From UBA7657 sp049652985 (GTDB lineage: Bacteria; Pseudomonadota; Alphaproteobacteria; Micavibrionales; Micavibrionaceae), in the NCBI GenBank assembly GCA_049652985.1, contig JBASFK010000010.1, forward strand, positions 94,435 through 158,434: a DNA stretch of 64,000 nucleotides, read 5' to 3'. Below, one piece after another: positions 1-8,438 of the stretch. The position numbers and the translations under genes are program-made. Numbering within the stretch: position 1 is the stretch's first letter; each line of letters starts with the position of its first letter. Below the pieces are notes generated by a model. The model saw only the letters and a program-made list of their open reading frames with translations, was not told the origin of the DNA and searched no databases.

Positions 1-525
1 CTGACCGGGCAGGCCTTGGGGTGAATCCGCGAGCGTCCGCAGCCACGCGACCATCGCGGCGCGGTCCTCGGCTTTTTTCAGCCCGATGAAATTCATCTTG
101 GTCCCGGTGATAAACGCTTTCGGCTTGAACAGGAAATGATTCAGGTCGGAATAGGTCCACGTCCCGCCCTTGGCTTTCATGCCGTCCGAATATTCAAACT
201 GGTGCGAACCTTTCGACGCGCCGACCGTGTTCCACAAATTCGGGCCAAGCTTGGACGGCTCGCCCTTCTGGAAGCTGTGACACGCAGCGCACGCCTTCGA
301 AAGTTTTTCGCCCTTGGCGATATCCGCCGTTGCGATTAAATGCAAAATCGGCTCTGGACCGACAGGCCCTGCCGCCGCGCCTTCTTCCGGTGCGCCTTCA
401 ATGGCGACCGCGTCGGCTTCCAGCGCGTGCGGATGAATCATGACCTCGGCCACGAAGCCGCCCAGCATGGCGGTAATTCCGGCAACGAGAACGGCGGCAA
501 AGATTTTGTTGGATTCAAGGGACAT
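1..525 (-). CDS. membrane-anchored c-type cytochrome (CycM/c552-like), 3' end outside window
   Basis: Reads leftward from an ATG at 525 and is still open at base 1 (175 codons seen). An N-terminal hydrophobic segment (about residues 7-28) acts as an uncleaved membrane anchor or signal, followed by an Ala/Glu/Pro-rich linker. The haem-binding CAACH motif comes next, then a class I cytochrome fold with the axial methionine in GTKMNF and the usual late helix (MVAWLRTL). It would carry electrons on the periplasmic face of the inner membrane. Divergent pheA beside this cytochrome is a common alphaproteobacterial arrangement. The stop codon is not seen; the fold looks almost complete. Confidence 0.88.
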   Translation of the reverse strand, partial: MSLESNKIFAAVLVAGITAMLGGFVAEVMIHPHALEADAVAIEGAPEEGAAAGPVGPEPILHLIATADIAKGEKLSKACAACHSFQKGEPSKLGPNLWNTVGASKGSHQFEYSDGMKAKGGTWTYSDLNHFLFKPKAFITGTKMNFIGLKKAEDRAAMVAWLRTLADSPQGLPGQ

Positions 526-654
526 CGGCGAGCGTGGCTATCTGTACTGTTTTCTTTACGTTTTTCGAAAATATACCGGGTTGAGGGCGGTTGTCGAGAG
601 TGTTATACCCAATGTCTATGGTCGTTCAACCGAAATCTTTGCAGGAAAGCGTTC

Positions 655-1539
655 ATGGGTAAAAATGCCCAAAAAAATATCGGAAAAATAGCCTTCCAGG
701 GTATGAAAGGCGCCTATTCCGACCTTGCCTGCCGCGCGGTTTACCCGGACATGGAAACCGTGCCCTGCCCGACCTTCGAGGACGCCTTCAATGCCGTACG
801 CGACGGCACCGCCGGCCTCGCCATGATTCCGATCGACAACACCCTGGCCGGACGCGTCGCCGATGTGCACCACCTGATGCCCAAGGGCGATTTGTTCATC
901 ATCGGTGAATATTTCCTGCCCATCCGCCACCATTTGCTGGGCGTCAAAGGCGCAAAAAAAGAAAATATCAAAAACGTACACTCGCACGTGCATGCTATTC
1001 CCCAGTGCCGCAAGATCATCCAGCGTCTCGGGCTGAAGGCGCACATACATGCCGACACCGCCGGTGCCGCCGAGGAAGTTGCGCAGAATAACGATCCCGC
1101 TCACGCCGCCATTGCTTCCGAGCTTGCCGCGCAGATTTACGGCCTGCAGATTCTCGAGGAAGACGTACAGGATGCGAAACACAACACCACGCGCTTCATC
1201 ATCCTCTCGCCCGAGCCCGACATTCCGAAACTGGAGGAACGTACGGACGACACCATGACGGCCATCCTGTTCGAGGTCCGCAACATCCCGGCGGCTCTGT
1301 ACAAAAGCCTCGGCGGCTTCGCAACTAACAATCTCAGCCTCGCCAAGCTTGAGTCGTACATCGATCCAAATTTTCAGGGCGCACTGTTCTACTGCGAAAT
1401 CGAAGGCCACCCCGAAAGCACAGCCTTTCGCCTCGCGCTGGAGGAGCTCGGCTTCTACGCCAAGGACGTAAAATTCCTCGGCGCCTGGCCCGCGCATAAC
1501 GTACGCCGCACACACCGCAAGAACCAGACCGAGGTGTAA
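655..1539 (+). CDS. pheA: prephenate dehydratase
   Basis: Converts prephenate to phenylpyruvate in phenylalanine synthesis. The frame is open much further upstream, but the ATG at 655 is preferred. It follows AGGAAAG at about 10 bp and begins a typical prephenate dehydratase N-terminus (IAFQGMKGAYSDLA). The product is 294 aa: a periplasmic-binding-like catalytic domain with the TTRF motif near residues 178-181, then a C-terminal ACT domain (from about residue 200) with LAKLESY in the position of the phenylalanine-binding ESRP region. It is the stand-alone dehydratase type without a chorismate mutase domain. The next gene starts 2 bp after the stop, so the two are probably coupled. Confidence 0.95.
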   Translation: MGKNAQKNIGKIAFQGMKGAYSDLACRAVYPDMETVPCPTFEDAFNAVRDGTAGLAMIPIDNTLAGRVADVHHLMPKGDLFIIGEYFLPIRHHLLGVKGAKKENIKNVHSHVHAIPQCRKIIQRLGLKAHIHADTAGAAEEVAQNNDPAHAAIASELAAQIYGLQILEEDVQDAKHNTTRFIILSPEPDIPKLEERTDDTMTAILFEVRNIPAALYKSLGGFATNNLSLAKLESYIDPNFQGALFYCEIEGHPESTAFRLALEELGFYAKDVKFLGAWPAHNVRRTHRKNQTEV

Positions 1540-1541
1540 AC

Positions 1542-1883
1542 ATGCCTACGCACGCCGCGCTGGCCGCCGATCTCCTGAAAGATGCCGCCGTGTTTTTCAC
1601 GACGCTGGCAGAGCAGAACGACGGATTGCGCAAGGAAATGACCGAGAACGCCGTCATTTTCGAACGTATGGCTTCCCTGATCGAAACCGATCCGCGCGGC
1701 ACCGCGCCGACCGGCCAGCCCTACAGCCAGCTCTGCGCGCAGCTCCTGCGCGACAGCGCCGTCTTCTGGCGGAAAATCGCCGCGCAGAACGAACCGATCC
1801 GGGAACAGGTTGAATTCAACGCCGACATATGCGAACAGATCGCCGAAGCGGTGGCAAAAGACCCGCTTGGAATTCTCGACTGA
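1542..1883 (+). CDS. small protein made of two internal repeats, function unknown
   Basis: 113 aa, starting 2 bp after pheA and probably cotranslated with it. The protein is a tandem duplication of a helical unit of about 45 residues. Unit 1 (residues 9-54) runs from DLLKDAAVFF to ETDPRG and unit 2 (about 65-110) from QLLRDSAVFW to AKDPLG. Matching features are LL[KR]D[AS]AVF[FW], A[EA]QN, a Glu-rich middle with N-A-[VD]-I and a final DP[RL]G. There is no signal peptide or membrane segment. I do not recognise the family. Coding character (third-position GC) matches its neighbours, so it looks like a real resident gene. Confidence 0.75.
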   Translation: MPTHAALAADLLKDAAVFFTTLAEQNDGLRKEMTENAVIFERMASLIETDPRGTAPTGQPYSQLCAQLLRDSAVFWRKIAAQNEPIREQVEFNADICEQIAEAVAKDPLGILD

Positions 1884-1884
1884 A

Positions 1885-2283
1885 TTATTGAGGAGGCAGG
1901 TCGGCTGGTAATAACGTCCACGCCATCGCCGCCAGCACACACCCGGTTACCAGGATAAAAGCCGGAAGAATAAACAAACCGACCAGCCTGTCTTCTTCCT
2001 TCTGATATATCTTCAAAGTCCTGTCGGTCTTGCAGGCCGCCTTGCGGTCGAAAAAAAATTTCTTGATCTCCACCCGATCGTACGCCTTGGTCCTGAACAG
2101 CTTCTCCGCCTTGCGGTAAGCCGCCCGTATGTTCCGGGTCGTATGGCGCTTTTCCCATGTCATGGGGTCGGCGACATTATTGTCATTATGGAATGGGCGG
2201 TAAAAAATATAGATCGAGTATTCGACGCCGGATTCTGCTTTAGAATCCGTTTTCTCCTTCAGTCCGGCTTTGGGCATGGCCAT
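1885..2283 (-). CDS. hypothetical single-pass membrane protein
   Basis: 132 aa, convergent with the preceding gene (stops 1 bp apart). The start at 2283 follows GGAG at a good distance. Residues 1-100 are charged and polar (YSIYIFYRPFH, RAAYRKAEKLFR, KKFFFDRKAACK). A single strong hydrophobic helix at about 101-123 (LVGLFILPAFILVTGCVLAA) lies near the C-terminus, suggesting a tail-anchored cytosolic domain. No family recognised. Confidence 0.6.
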   Translation of the reverse strand: MAMPKAGLKEKTDSKAESGVEYSIYIFYRPFHNDNNVADPMTWEKRHTTRNIRAAYRKAEKLFRTKAYDRVEIKKFFFDRKAACKTDRTLKIYQKEEDRLVGLFILPAFILVTGCVLAAMAWTLLPADLPPQ

Positions 2284-2490
2284 GGCTGCAATTCTCCGTG
2301 TGATTGGGCTCTGTCTAGATAAAAGGAAAATGGTTAATAAAAGGTTAAGAACTCACGCCGCATACAAGCCCCGTGCCAATAAATGCAGGTTTAAAATGCC
2401 CGTGCTTTCTTGTTTTTATGACCAAAGCTCTGTACTCTGTGGATAGTATTTTTATCCTTTCAGTCCCCCAAACCGCTATTATTTGAAACC

Positions 2491-5010
2491 ATGTCACGCT
2501 CCCGCACCATTTACCGCTCCCGGCGGAAAAAACGCTCGATCTTCCGCCTGCCCGATTCAATGCAGGCTTTTCTCGCCCGCAGGTTGCTCGATATTTTCGC
2601 GGGCACGCTGGGCGCTCTTGGCCTTTTCCTGCTAATCGCGCTGGCCAGCTACGACCACACCGATCCCTCGTCCAACACCGCCGGCAAGGTCGCCTCCGGC
2701 CCGGTCAATAACTGGATGGGCGCGCCCGGCGCGTGGCTGTCCGATCTTCTTTTGCAAACCATCGGCATCGGCGGTTTCGTTTTCGCCGCCGGGCTGCTTG
2801 TCTGGAGCGCGCGTGTTTTCCGCCGCGAAATCCTGCGCCCTATATGGCTGCGTGTAATTGCGCTTCTGCTTGCTGCCGTCGCGCTGCCTGTCGCCGCCGC
2901 GCAGATTTCATCGCAGGGCTGGATGGTGCATCCTTTCCTTGGCAGCAGCGCGGGCACCCTGATCCTCGACCGCCTCAGCGACTTCGGCACCGGCTTCGCG
3001 CCCTTCATGGATCATTCCTTCTTCGTCATCGCGGCTTCGGTTCTGACTGCTGCATCATTCCTGTTCTCTGTCGCCGTCACCGCGCCCGAACTCGGCGCCG
3101 CTTTTCACGGCATTAAAAATTTCGCAATTGCACTGGCCCTGTTCGCCTGGACAGCCACCGCGAATTTCGTGGACTGGGTCATGCATTACAACGATCCGTC
3201 CTATCGCCCGCGCCCGCTGCGTCATTTCCAGTTTCTGATGCCATCGGAAAAATCGAAATCCAGGCGCGCCCCCGCCATCAACACCGGCGAAATGCTTGAC
3301 GAAGAGGAAGATGACGAATACGCCGAAGAAGAAGAGGAAGAGATCGGAACCTTCGACAAACCCGAACGCACCGTGCGCACACTGGCCCAGGCCGTCACCG
3401 GCCCCGCCCCGCCTGCTATTCCCGTCGTTGCCAAGAAGATGAAGAAATCTTCGGGCGCTACGCAGCGGCGCATGAGCTTTACAGCCGGAGACTGGGAACT
3501 GCCGCCGCTCACGCTTATACAATCCCCGCCGAAGGAAAACATCCAGCAGAACTTAAACGAGGATGCCCTGCGCAAAAACGCCGAGCTCCTGCAAAACGTT
3601 CTTGCCGATTTCAACGTCCAGGGCGACATCGTCAGCATTTCTCCCGGCCCCGTCGTCACGCTCTATGAACTCGAACCCGCGCCGGGCACGAAAACCAGCC
3701 GTGTCATTTCTCTCGCCGATGATATCGCGCGTTCCATGTCTGCCGTCTCCGTCCGCTGCGCCACCGTGCCTGGCCGCAATGTCATCGGCATCGAGCTGCC
3801 GAACAAGGAGCGCCAGATTGTTTACATGCAGGAGCTTCTCTCTTCCCGCACATACGAATCCGGCACCGCGAAACTCCCGCTCATCCTCGGCAAGGACATC
3901 GCGGGCCAGCCGATTCTCGCCGACCTCGCCAAGATGCCGCACCTCCTCGTCGCGGGCACAACCGGATCGGGCAAATCCGTCGCCGTCAACACGATGATCC
4001 TCTCGCTGCTCTACCGCCTCTCGCCCGAGCAGTGCCGCTTCATCATGATCGACCCTAAAATGCTCGAGCTTTCGGTTTATCAGGATATCCCCCATCTGCT
4101 TTCGCCCGTCGTCACCGAACCCGGCAAGGCCGTCGTCGCGCTCAAATGGACCGTGCGCGAAATGGAAGACCGCTACCGTGCCATGTCGAAACTCGGCGTA
4201 CGAAACATCGACGGCTATAACGAGCGCGTACGCGAGGCCCGCAAAAAAGGCGAGACCATCAACAGGCAAGTGCAAACAGGCTTCGATCCCGGCACCGGCA
4301 AACCGATTTTCGAGGAACAACCGCTTGATCTCTCGGACCTTCCCTACATCGTCGTTATCGTCGACGAATTCGCCGACCTCATGCTGGTCGCGGGCAAGGA
4401 CGTTGAAAATGCAATCCAGCGCCTCGCCCAGATGGCGCGCGCCGCCGGCATCCATCTCATCATGGCGACCCAGCGCCCCTCCGTCGACGTCATTACCGGC
4501 GTCATCAAGGCGAACTTCCCGACCCGCATTTCCTTCCAGGTCACATCGAAAATCGACTCGCGCACCATCCTTGGTGAAAGTGGCGCCGAACAACTCCTCG
4601 GTATGGGCGACATGCTCTATATGGCGCCGGGCGGCCGCATCACGCGCGTCCACGGTCCATTCGTCTCCGACAACGAGGTCGAGCAGGTCGTCGACTTCCT
4701 CAAAGACCAGGGCGAGCCCGACTACGTCACCGAGGTCACCGACGGCGACGATGATTTCGGCGACAGCGAAGTCATGAACGCCATGTTCGGCGGCGGTGAC
4801 AGCGACGTGGATGAACTCTACGACCAGGCCGTGGCGCTCGTCGCACGCGAGGGCAAGGCCTCCACCAGCTTCGTCCAGCGGTATTTGCAGATCGGCTACA
4901 ACCGCGCCGCGCGCATCATCGAGGAAATGGAACGCCAGGGCGTTATCTCCAAGCCCAACGCCACCGGCAAACGCGAAGTCCTCGTCGGCAATCATTACAG
5001 CGACGCCTAA
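2491..5010 (+). CDS. ftsK: DNA translocase FtsK
   Basis: Hexameric ATP-driven DNA pump at the division septum that clears and dimer-resolves chromosome termini. 839 aa. The N-terminal membrane domain has about four to five hydrophobic segments between residues 30 and 230. A short, very acidic linker (Asp/Glu-rich, about 270-285) follows. The motor domain has Walker A GTTGSGKSV at about 488-496 and Walker B IVVIVDEFADLM near 618-630, and the ATQRP segment follows. The C-terminal gamma winged helix (about 770-835, RYLQIGYNRAARIIEEME) reads KOPS sites. It leads an ftsK-lolA-recR gene group. Confidence 0.96.
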   Translation: MSRSRTIYRSRRKKRSIFRLPDSMQAFLARRLLDIFAGTLGALGLFLLIALASYDHTDPSSNTAGKVASGPVNNWMGAPGAWLSDLLLQTIGIGGFVFAAGLLVWSARVFRREILRPIWLRVIALLLAAVALPVAAAQISSQGWMVHPFLGSSAGTLILDRLSDFGTGFAPFMDHSFFVIAASVLTAASFLFSVAVTAPELGAAFHGIKNFAIALALFAWTATANFVDWVMHYNDPSYRPRPLRHFQFLMPSEKSKSRRAPAINTGEMLDEEEDDEYAEEEEEEIGTFDKPERTVRTLAQAVTGPAPPAIPVVAKKMKKSSGATQRRMSFTAGDWELPPLTLIQSPPKENIQQNLNEDALRKNAELLQNVLADFNVQGDIVSISPGPVVTLYELEPAPGTKTSRVISLADDIARSMSAVSVRCATVPGRNVIGIELPNKERQIVYMQELLSSRTYESGTAKLPLILGKDIAGQPILADLAKMPHLLVAGTTGSGKSVAVNTMILSLLYRLSPEQCRFIMIDPKMLELSVYQDIPHLLSPVVTEPGKAVVALKWTVREMEDRYRAMSKLGVRNIDGYNERVREARKKGETINRQVQTGFDPGTGKPIFEEQPLDLSDLPYIVVIVDEFADLMLVAGKDVENAIQRLAQMARAAGIHLIMATQRPSVDVITGVIKANFPTRISFQVTSKIDSRTILGESGAEQLLGMGDMLYMAPGGRITRVHGPFVSDNEVEQVVDFLKDQGEPDYVTEVTDGDDDFGDSEVMNAMFGGGDSDVDELYDQAVALVAREGKASTSFVQRYLQIGYNRAARIIEEMERQGVISKPNATGKREVLVGNHYSDA

Positions 5011-5105
5011 GTTCCCTAAAAATATTGGATTAAAAACTGGATTGGCAGGGTTAATACGTATAAAAGCGTATAATCAATGAACCCGTTAAAAAGGCTCCCG
5101 ATTCC

Positions 5106-5723
5106 ATGCGCTTTCTGATTACCGTTCTGACGCTATTTGCCCTGCTCGCGCCCCTCTCCGCTTCCGCCAAAAAAGGCGACGAGGCATGGAACAAGGACAT
5201 CAAGATCGCTGAGGATTACCTCAGAACCCTCAAAACCGCGCGCGCGCGTTTTGTCCAGACAACCCATGACGGCACTCAGCTCGTCGGCACCTTCTACCTC
5301 CAGCGCCCCGGCAAGCTGAAATTCGAATACGATGCGCCGATCGAGGACTTCGTCGTCGCCGACGGCTTCTTCATTTATTTTTACGACTCTCAGCTCGGCG
5401 AGCAGACCAACGCCCCCATCGGCCAGACCCTCGCCGACTTCATCCTGCGCAAGGACCTCAAGCTCCGCGACGATCTCACCGTAAAAGACATCAAGCGCGG
5501 CGCCGATCTCATCCAGATCGAAATCGTGCAGACCTCCGACCCCAACGCGGGCTCGCTCACGCTGGGCTTCTCCGAAGATCCCATCACGCTGAAAAAATGG
5601 CGCATCGTCGATGGCCAGGGGCTCATCACAGAGGTCGAACTCTTTTATCTCAAAACCGACGTCAAGCATGCATCCTCGCTCTTCGTCTATAAGGACCCGG
5701 TTAAAAAAGGCCTGAATGACTAG
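5106..5723 (+). CDS. lolA: outer-membrane lipoprotein carrier protein LolA-like
   Basis: Periplasmic chaperone that ferries lipoproteins from LolCDE to the outer membrane. 205 aa with a Sec signal peptide (residues 1-21, cleavage after SASA). The mature domain has LolA/LolB fold features: RFVQTTHDGTQLVGTFYLQRPGKLKFEY, a FFIYFYDSQLGE strand and the TLGF...LKKWRIVDGQG strands. It lies 95 bp after ftsK, the usual alphaproteobacterial order, and overlaps recR by 8 bp, implying translational coupling. The region upstream (5069-5074) holds a TATAAT box but no well-spaced -35 was found. Confidence 0.9.
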   Translation: MRFLITVLTLFALLAPLSASAKKGDEAWNKDIKIAEDYLRTLKTARARFVQTTHDGTQLVGTFYLQRPGKLKFEYDAPIEDFVVADGFFIYFYDSQLGEQTNAPIGQTLADFILRKDLKLRDDLTVKDIKRGADLIQIEIVQTSDPNAGSLTLGFSEDPITLKKWRIVDGQGLITEVELFYLKTDVKHASSLFVYKDPVKKGLND

Positions 5724-6330
5724 GATCGTCCAGGACAACGGCGAAGGGCCGCTGGCCCACCTCATCCGCATGCTGGCCGGTTTGCCCGGCCTCGGCAACC
5801 GCTCGGCGCGCCGCATCGCGCTGCACCTCCTCGGCAAACGCGCCGGGATGATGATCCCCCTCGCCGACGCGCTGAAAAAAGCCGCCGAGGAAATAAAAGA
5901 ATGCCCCGAATGCGGCAATCTCGACATGACCCAGCCCTGCGGCATCTGCCGCAATCCCGCGCGCGACCGCGCCAAAATCTGCGTGGTGGCACAGGTGTCC
6001 GACCTCTGGGCGCTCGAGCGCACCGGCGCGTATAAGGGCCTTTATCATGTATTGGGCGGCCTGCTCTCGGCGCTCGACGGCATCGGCCCGGAAGATTTGA
6101 AAATCCCCCGCCTCGTCGCCCGCAGCGAGAATGAAGAGGTTCAGGAAATCATCCTTGCCCTCTCCGCCACTGTCGATGGCCAATCCACTGCACATTACAT
6201 CGCCGACCATCTCGACACCGCCGCGATCAACGTCACGCGCCTCGCGCACGGCATGCCGGTCGGCGGCGAACTTGATTACCTTGATGATGGAACCATCACC
6301 ACAGCCCTCAAGTCGCGCCGGTCGGCTTAA
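5716..6330 (+). CDS. recR: recombination mediator protein RecR
   Basis: Acts with RecF/RecO to load RecA on gapped DNA. 204 aa, the usual length. The N-terminal helix-hairpin-helix LAGLPGLGNRSARRIALHLL is followed by a C4 zinc finger (CPECGN...CGICRN, about residues 58-75) and a TOPRIM domain (CVVAQVSDLWALERTGAYKG...), then the conserved C-terminal RLAHGMPVGGELDYLD. The ATG at 5716 lies inside the end of lolA. Location is unusual: recR normally follows dnaX-ybaB. Confidence 0.95.
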   Translation: MTRIVQDNGEGPLAHLIRMLAGLPGLGNRSARRIALHLLGKRAGMMIPLADALKKAAEEIKECPECGNLDMTQPCGICRNPARDRAKICVVAQVSDLWALERTGAYKGLYHVLGGLLSALDGIGPEDLKIPRLVARSENEEVQEIILALSATVDGQSTAHYIADHLDTAAINVTRLAHGMPVGGELDYLDDGTITTALKSRRSA

Positions 6331-6333
6331 ATT

Positions 6334-6669
6334 TTATTCTTTCTCCGAAATATAAACGTCACCGTCGCCCGTCACGCGCAAAACCGCGAGCCGCGTATAA
6401 TGCCCCGTCCTGTCACCGCCGATGGCAAAGTCGTAATAAACTCCGGCCGGGAAATAATGGTCGGTTGCCGCCGCTGTTACGGTTGAATCGCCGAACTTGA
6501 TATAAACCGGTTCGGTCGCATAAACGCTCACCCCGCGCGTGTTGACGTTGAAGTTCGAGGAATTGCGAGCCGACGAACTGGTGGCGCTGATATGATGCGC
6601 GCCGCCGCCGAGCAGCCGCATCGCGGGAATAACATTCGAGTCGCTGTCTTGTGGCAGAAGTGTAGGCAT
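6334..6669 (-). CDS. small beta-rich protein, phage-virion-like, function unknown
   Basis: 111 aa from the ATG at 6669, which has a perfect AAGGAG ribosome site; the frame is open 20 codons further upstream through a hairpin and that longer start is not favoured. The sequence is Ser/Thr/Gly-rich with alternating short strands (GVSVYATEPVYIKFGDSTVTA, DHYFPAGVYYDFAIGG, VLRVTGDGDVYISEKE), no signal peptide and no membrane helix. This pattern recalls small structural proteins of phage particles, but no other phage gene lies nearby, so that is only a resemblance. It converges on recR. Confidence 0.6.
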   Translation of the reverse strand: MPTLLPQDSDSNVIPAMRLLGGGAHHISATSSSARNSSNFNVNTRGVSVYATEPVYIKFGDSTVTAAATDHYFPAGVYYDFAIGGDRTGHYTRLAVLRVTGDGDVYISEKE

Positions 6670-6691
6670 GTGAGTTCTCCTTATATGTGTG

Positions 6692-6724
6692 AAAATAAAA
6701 AAGCCGCTCAATGGGTTGAGCGGC
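6692..6724 (-). terminator. terminator-like hairpin in the leader of the gene ending at 6334
   Basis: On the minus strand a perfect 9-bp stem (GCCGCTCAA/TTGAGCGGC, arms 6716-6724 and 6703-6711, 4-nt loop) is followed directly by a run of six T. This is the form of an intrinsic terminator, yet it sits about 35 bp upstream of the start codon at 6669. It could be an attenuator for that gene or a stop for transcription reading through from the wzz side. Confidence 0.65.
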
Positions 6725-6849
6725 GGCAAAAAGGCACAAAAATGGCCTGTGAAGCCCTTAGTCTCTGATATTATTAGCTAAATGTCAAGGAATTTTTTTC
6801 TAATATTTTAGCGTCTGATTTGTATAAAATGAAAATAAAGGAAAAGAAA

Positions 6850-7155
6850 ATGAAAAAACAAATTATCACGATTGGTTGTGCTCTTATCTTGACTGCTTGT
6901 GGAGAAGGTATTCCATTGCCGCATGGATTTAAATTAGAAGAAAAAATTGAATTCAAGACTCAAAACGAGTGCGGCAAAAAAGTAAATGAAGACGCAAAAG
7001 TTACAAAAGTACAAAATCTAAAATTTGAACCAGCGTCAGAACGAGTTCATGTTACTATGGGCAATTATCAAGACGGCAGAGAATTATTTTATCTTTGCCA
7101 TGAAGTGAAGCATGGAAAAGTTTTTTACAATAAAGCCGTAAAATCACAGCCTTAA
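6850..7155 (+). CDS. small AT-rich putative lipoprotein
   Basis: 101 aa from the ATG at 6850 (AAGGAAA upstream), preferred over an in-frame ATG 30 bp earlier because it begins a clean lipoprotein signal: MKKQIITIGCALILTAC, with lipobox LTAC and Cys17 as the lipidation site. The mature part is Lys/Glu-rich with two further cysteines (NECGKK, YLCHE) that could pair. Base composition is markedly AT-rich compared with neighbours, which suggests acquisition. It overlaps the convergent gene by 4 bp. Family not recognised. Confidence 0.65.
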   Translation: MKKQIITIGCALILTACGEGIPLPHGFKLEEKIEFKTQNECGKKVNEDAKVTKVQNLKFEPASERVHVTMGNYQDGRELFYLCHEVKHGKVFYNKAVKSQP

Positions 7156-7805
7156 GCCGCCTTCTTCGCGTAATTCGCATAGGTCCCGTAATAGGCCGCG
7201 CTATCGCCATATCCGTATGCCGCGTGACGCCTCACATCCACATTCGTCAGCACCATCGCCAGCGCCCCGTAACCGAAATCGGTGAAATGCTTGATGCCAC
7301 CTGCCACGGCCTCGCGCGGCGTCTTGTCCCACTTCACCGCGTACAGAACACAATCCGAGAGCGTCGCCAGCAGCCGCGCATCCGGCACGGGCCGCGCGGC
7401 AAGCCGCGATAGAAACGCGCTCGCCGTTTCGTCCGCCCCCTTGCCACGAAATTCCGCGTCCGCCTCCAGCCCCAGCCGCGTAATCACGCCCGACGCCATC
7501 ACGCGCGAGCGCATGATCTCCACCTCGTTCAGAATGAGTGATGTATCGTAACGCGCCGCCGCCGACGGGTTGATTTCGCGCGGCAATATGTTCCGCGCGT
7601 TCGTGTTCACCAGGATGATTGCCCTCGCGGTGTAATGCGGCTTGATAAAAAATAACACGGCTCCCGCCAGCCCCAATCCCACCGCCAGCGCAGCAAAAAT
7701 CGTCATGCGCCGCCGCCACAGCACCATCAGAAGCCCCGCATATCCGTCTCCATATGCCCCGCTGCGGCTGTCATCAGAAAAATCTCTCTTCAACTGTAAT
7801 GACAT
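7152..7805 (-). pseudogene. Wzz/BY-kinase polysaccharide co-polymerase with internal deletion
   Basis: 217 aa continuous frame that looks like the two ends of a much longer exopolysaccharide Wzz-tyrosine-kinase. Residues 20-115 are a Wzz N-terminus: cytosolic RRR, membrane helix 35-54, then HYTARAIILVNT. From about residue 142 (DARLLATLSDCVLYAVKW...TPREAV) it matches the extreme C-terminus of bacterial tyrosine kinases, including VLTNVDVRRHAAYGYGDSAAYYGTY with its tyrosine-rich tail. The whole periplasmic coil, second membrane helix and kinase Walker motifs are missing. The frame is intact, so a short product may be made, but it cannot be a kinase. It overlaps the upstream export gene by 32 bp. 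Confidence 0.72.
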
Positions 7806-8304
7806 CGCCCGGCGCGATTTTCGCGCCCGCTTCGATATTCTCTTCCGCCCCGCCGCGTGTGACTTTTACGCTATCCTTCGCCGCGCGGTACGTGAACCCG
7901 CCCGCCAGCGCCACCGCGTTCAGCACCGTCATATTGCTGGCATAGGAATAGCCGCCGGGATTCTTCACCTCGCCCATAATGTAAAACGGCCGTGCCGATT
8001 TCACCTGGATCGTCACGCTCGGCTCGACCAGGTATCCGTCCGCGAGTTTCTGCTCGATCACTTCTTCCGCCGCGCGCGGCGAAAGCCCTGCCACACTCAC
8101 CGCACCGATCAGCGGCATCGCGATCACGCCCTCCGGCCCTATCCGGTAGCTCCCGCTAAGATCCTTCTCCCCGTAAACAACGATTTCCAGAACATCTTCG
8201 GCACCGAGCGCATGAAGCTCCTCCGCCGCCCATGCCGGCAAAACGGCGGCTACCAGTAATGCAATCATCGCGAATGTCCGCAAGGAACCGCGCATCAACT
8301 TCAC
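7774..8304 (-). CDS. periplasmic polysaccharide export protein (Wza/Poly_export family)
   Basis: 176 aa, GTG start at 8304 (an in-frame ATG lies at 8295). A Sec signal peptide ends near AWA (about residue 26). Next comes the Poly_export domain (ALGAEDVLEIVVYGEKDLSGSYRIGPEGVIAMPLIGAVSVAGLS...) and one SLBB domain (PFYIMGEVKNPGGYSYASNMTVLNAVALAGG). It lacks the long C-terminal part of E. coli Wza, as is typical of the short alphaproteobacterial type. The partner Wzz/kinase gene downstream overlaps it and is internally deleted, so the export system here may be dead or rely on genes elsewhere. Confidence 0.85.
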   Translation of the reverse strand: MKLMRGSLRTFAMIALLVAAVLPAWAAEELHALGAEDVLEIVVYGEKDLSGSYRIGPEGVIAMPLIGAVSVAGLSPRAAEEVIEQKLADGYLVEPSVTIQVKSARPFYIMGEVKNPGGYSYASNMTVLNAVALAGGFTYRAAKDSVKVTRGGAEENIEAGAKIAPGDVITVEERFF

Positions 8305-8438
8305 AAATCCAGCAATATCAATGATTTAAAATATAAGCAGCGAACAGATACAAGCTGTTATTTTATGGCGCGCTGCCAACCCATACAACAGTATGATTGC
8401 AGGCATCCCCCGACTTCTTCTTAAAACGAGCACGTGTT

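Noticed and set aside
616..1515. Long open frame on the minus strand opposite pheA (299 codons)
   Set aside because: It is the antisense shadow of a GC-rich gene; pheA has family motifs and a ribosome site, this frame has none.
2345..2560. 71-codon minus-strand frame upstream of and overlapping ftsK
   Set aside because: Covers the ftsK promoter and start region; no coding bias or motif.
3553..4995. 480-codon minus-strand frame opposite ftsK
   Set aside because: Low-complexity Val/Asp/Gly composition typical of antisense frames; ftsK is certain on the other strand.
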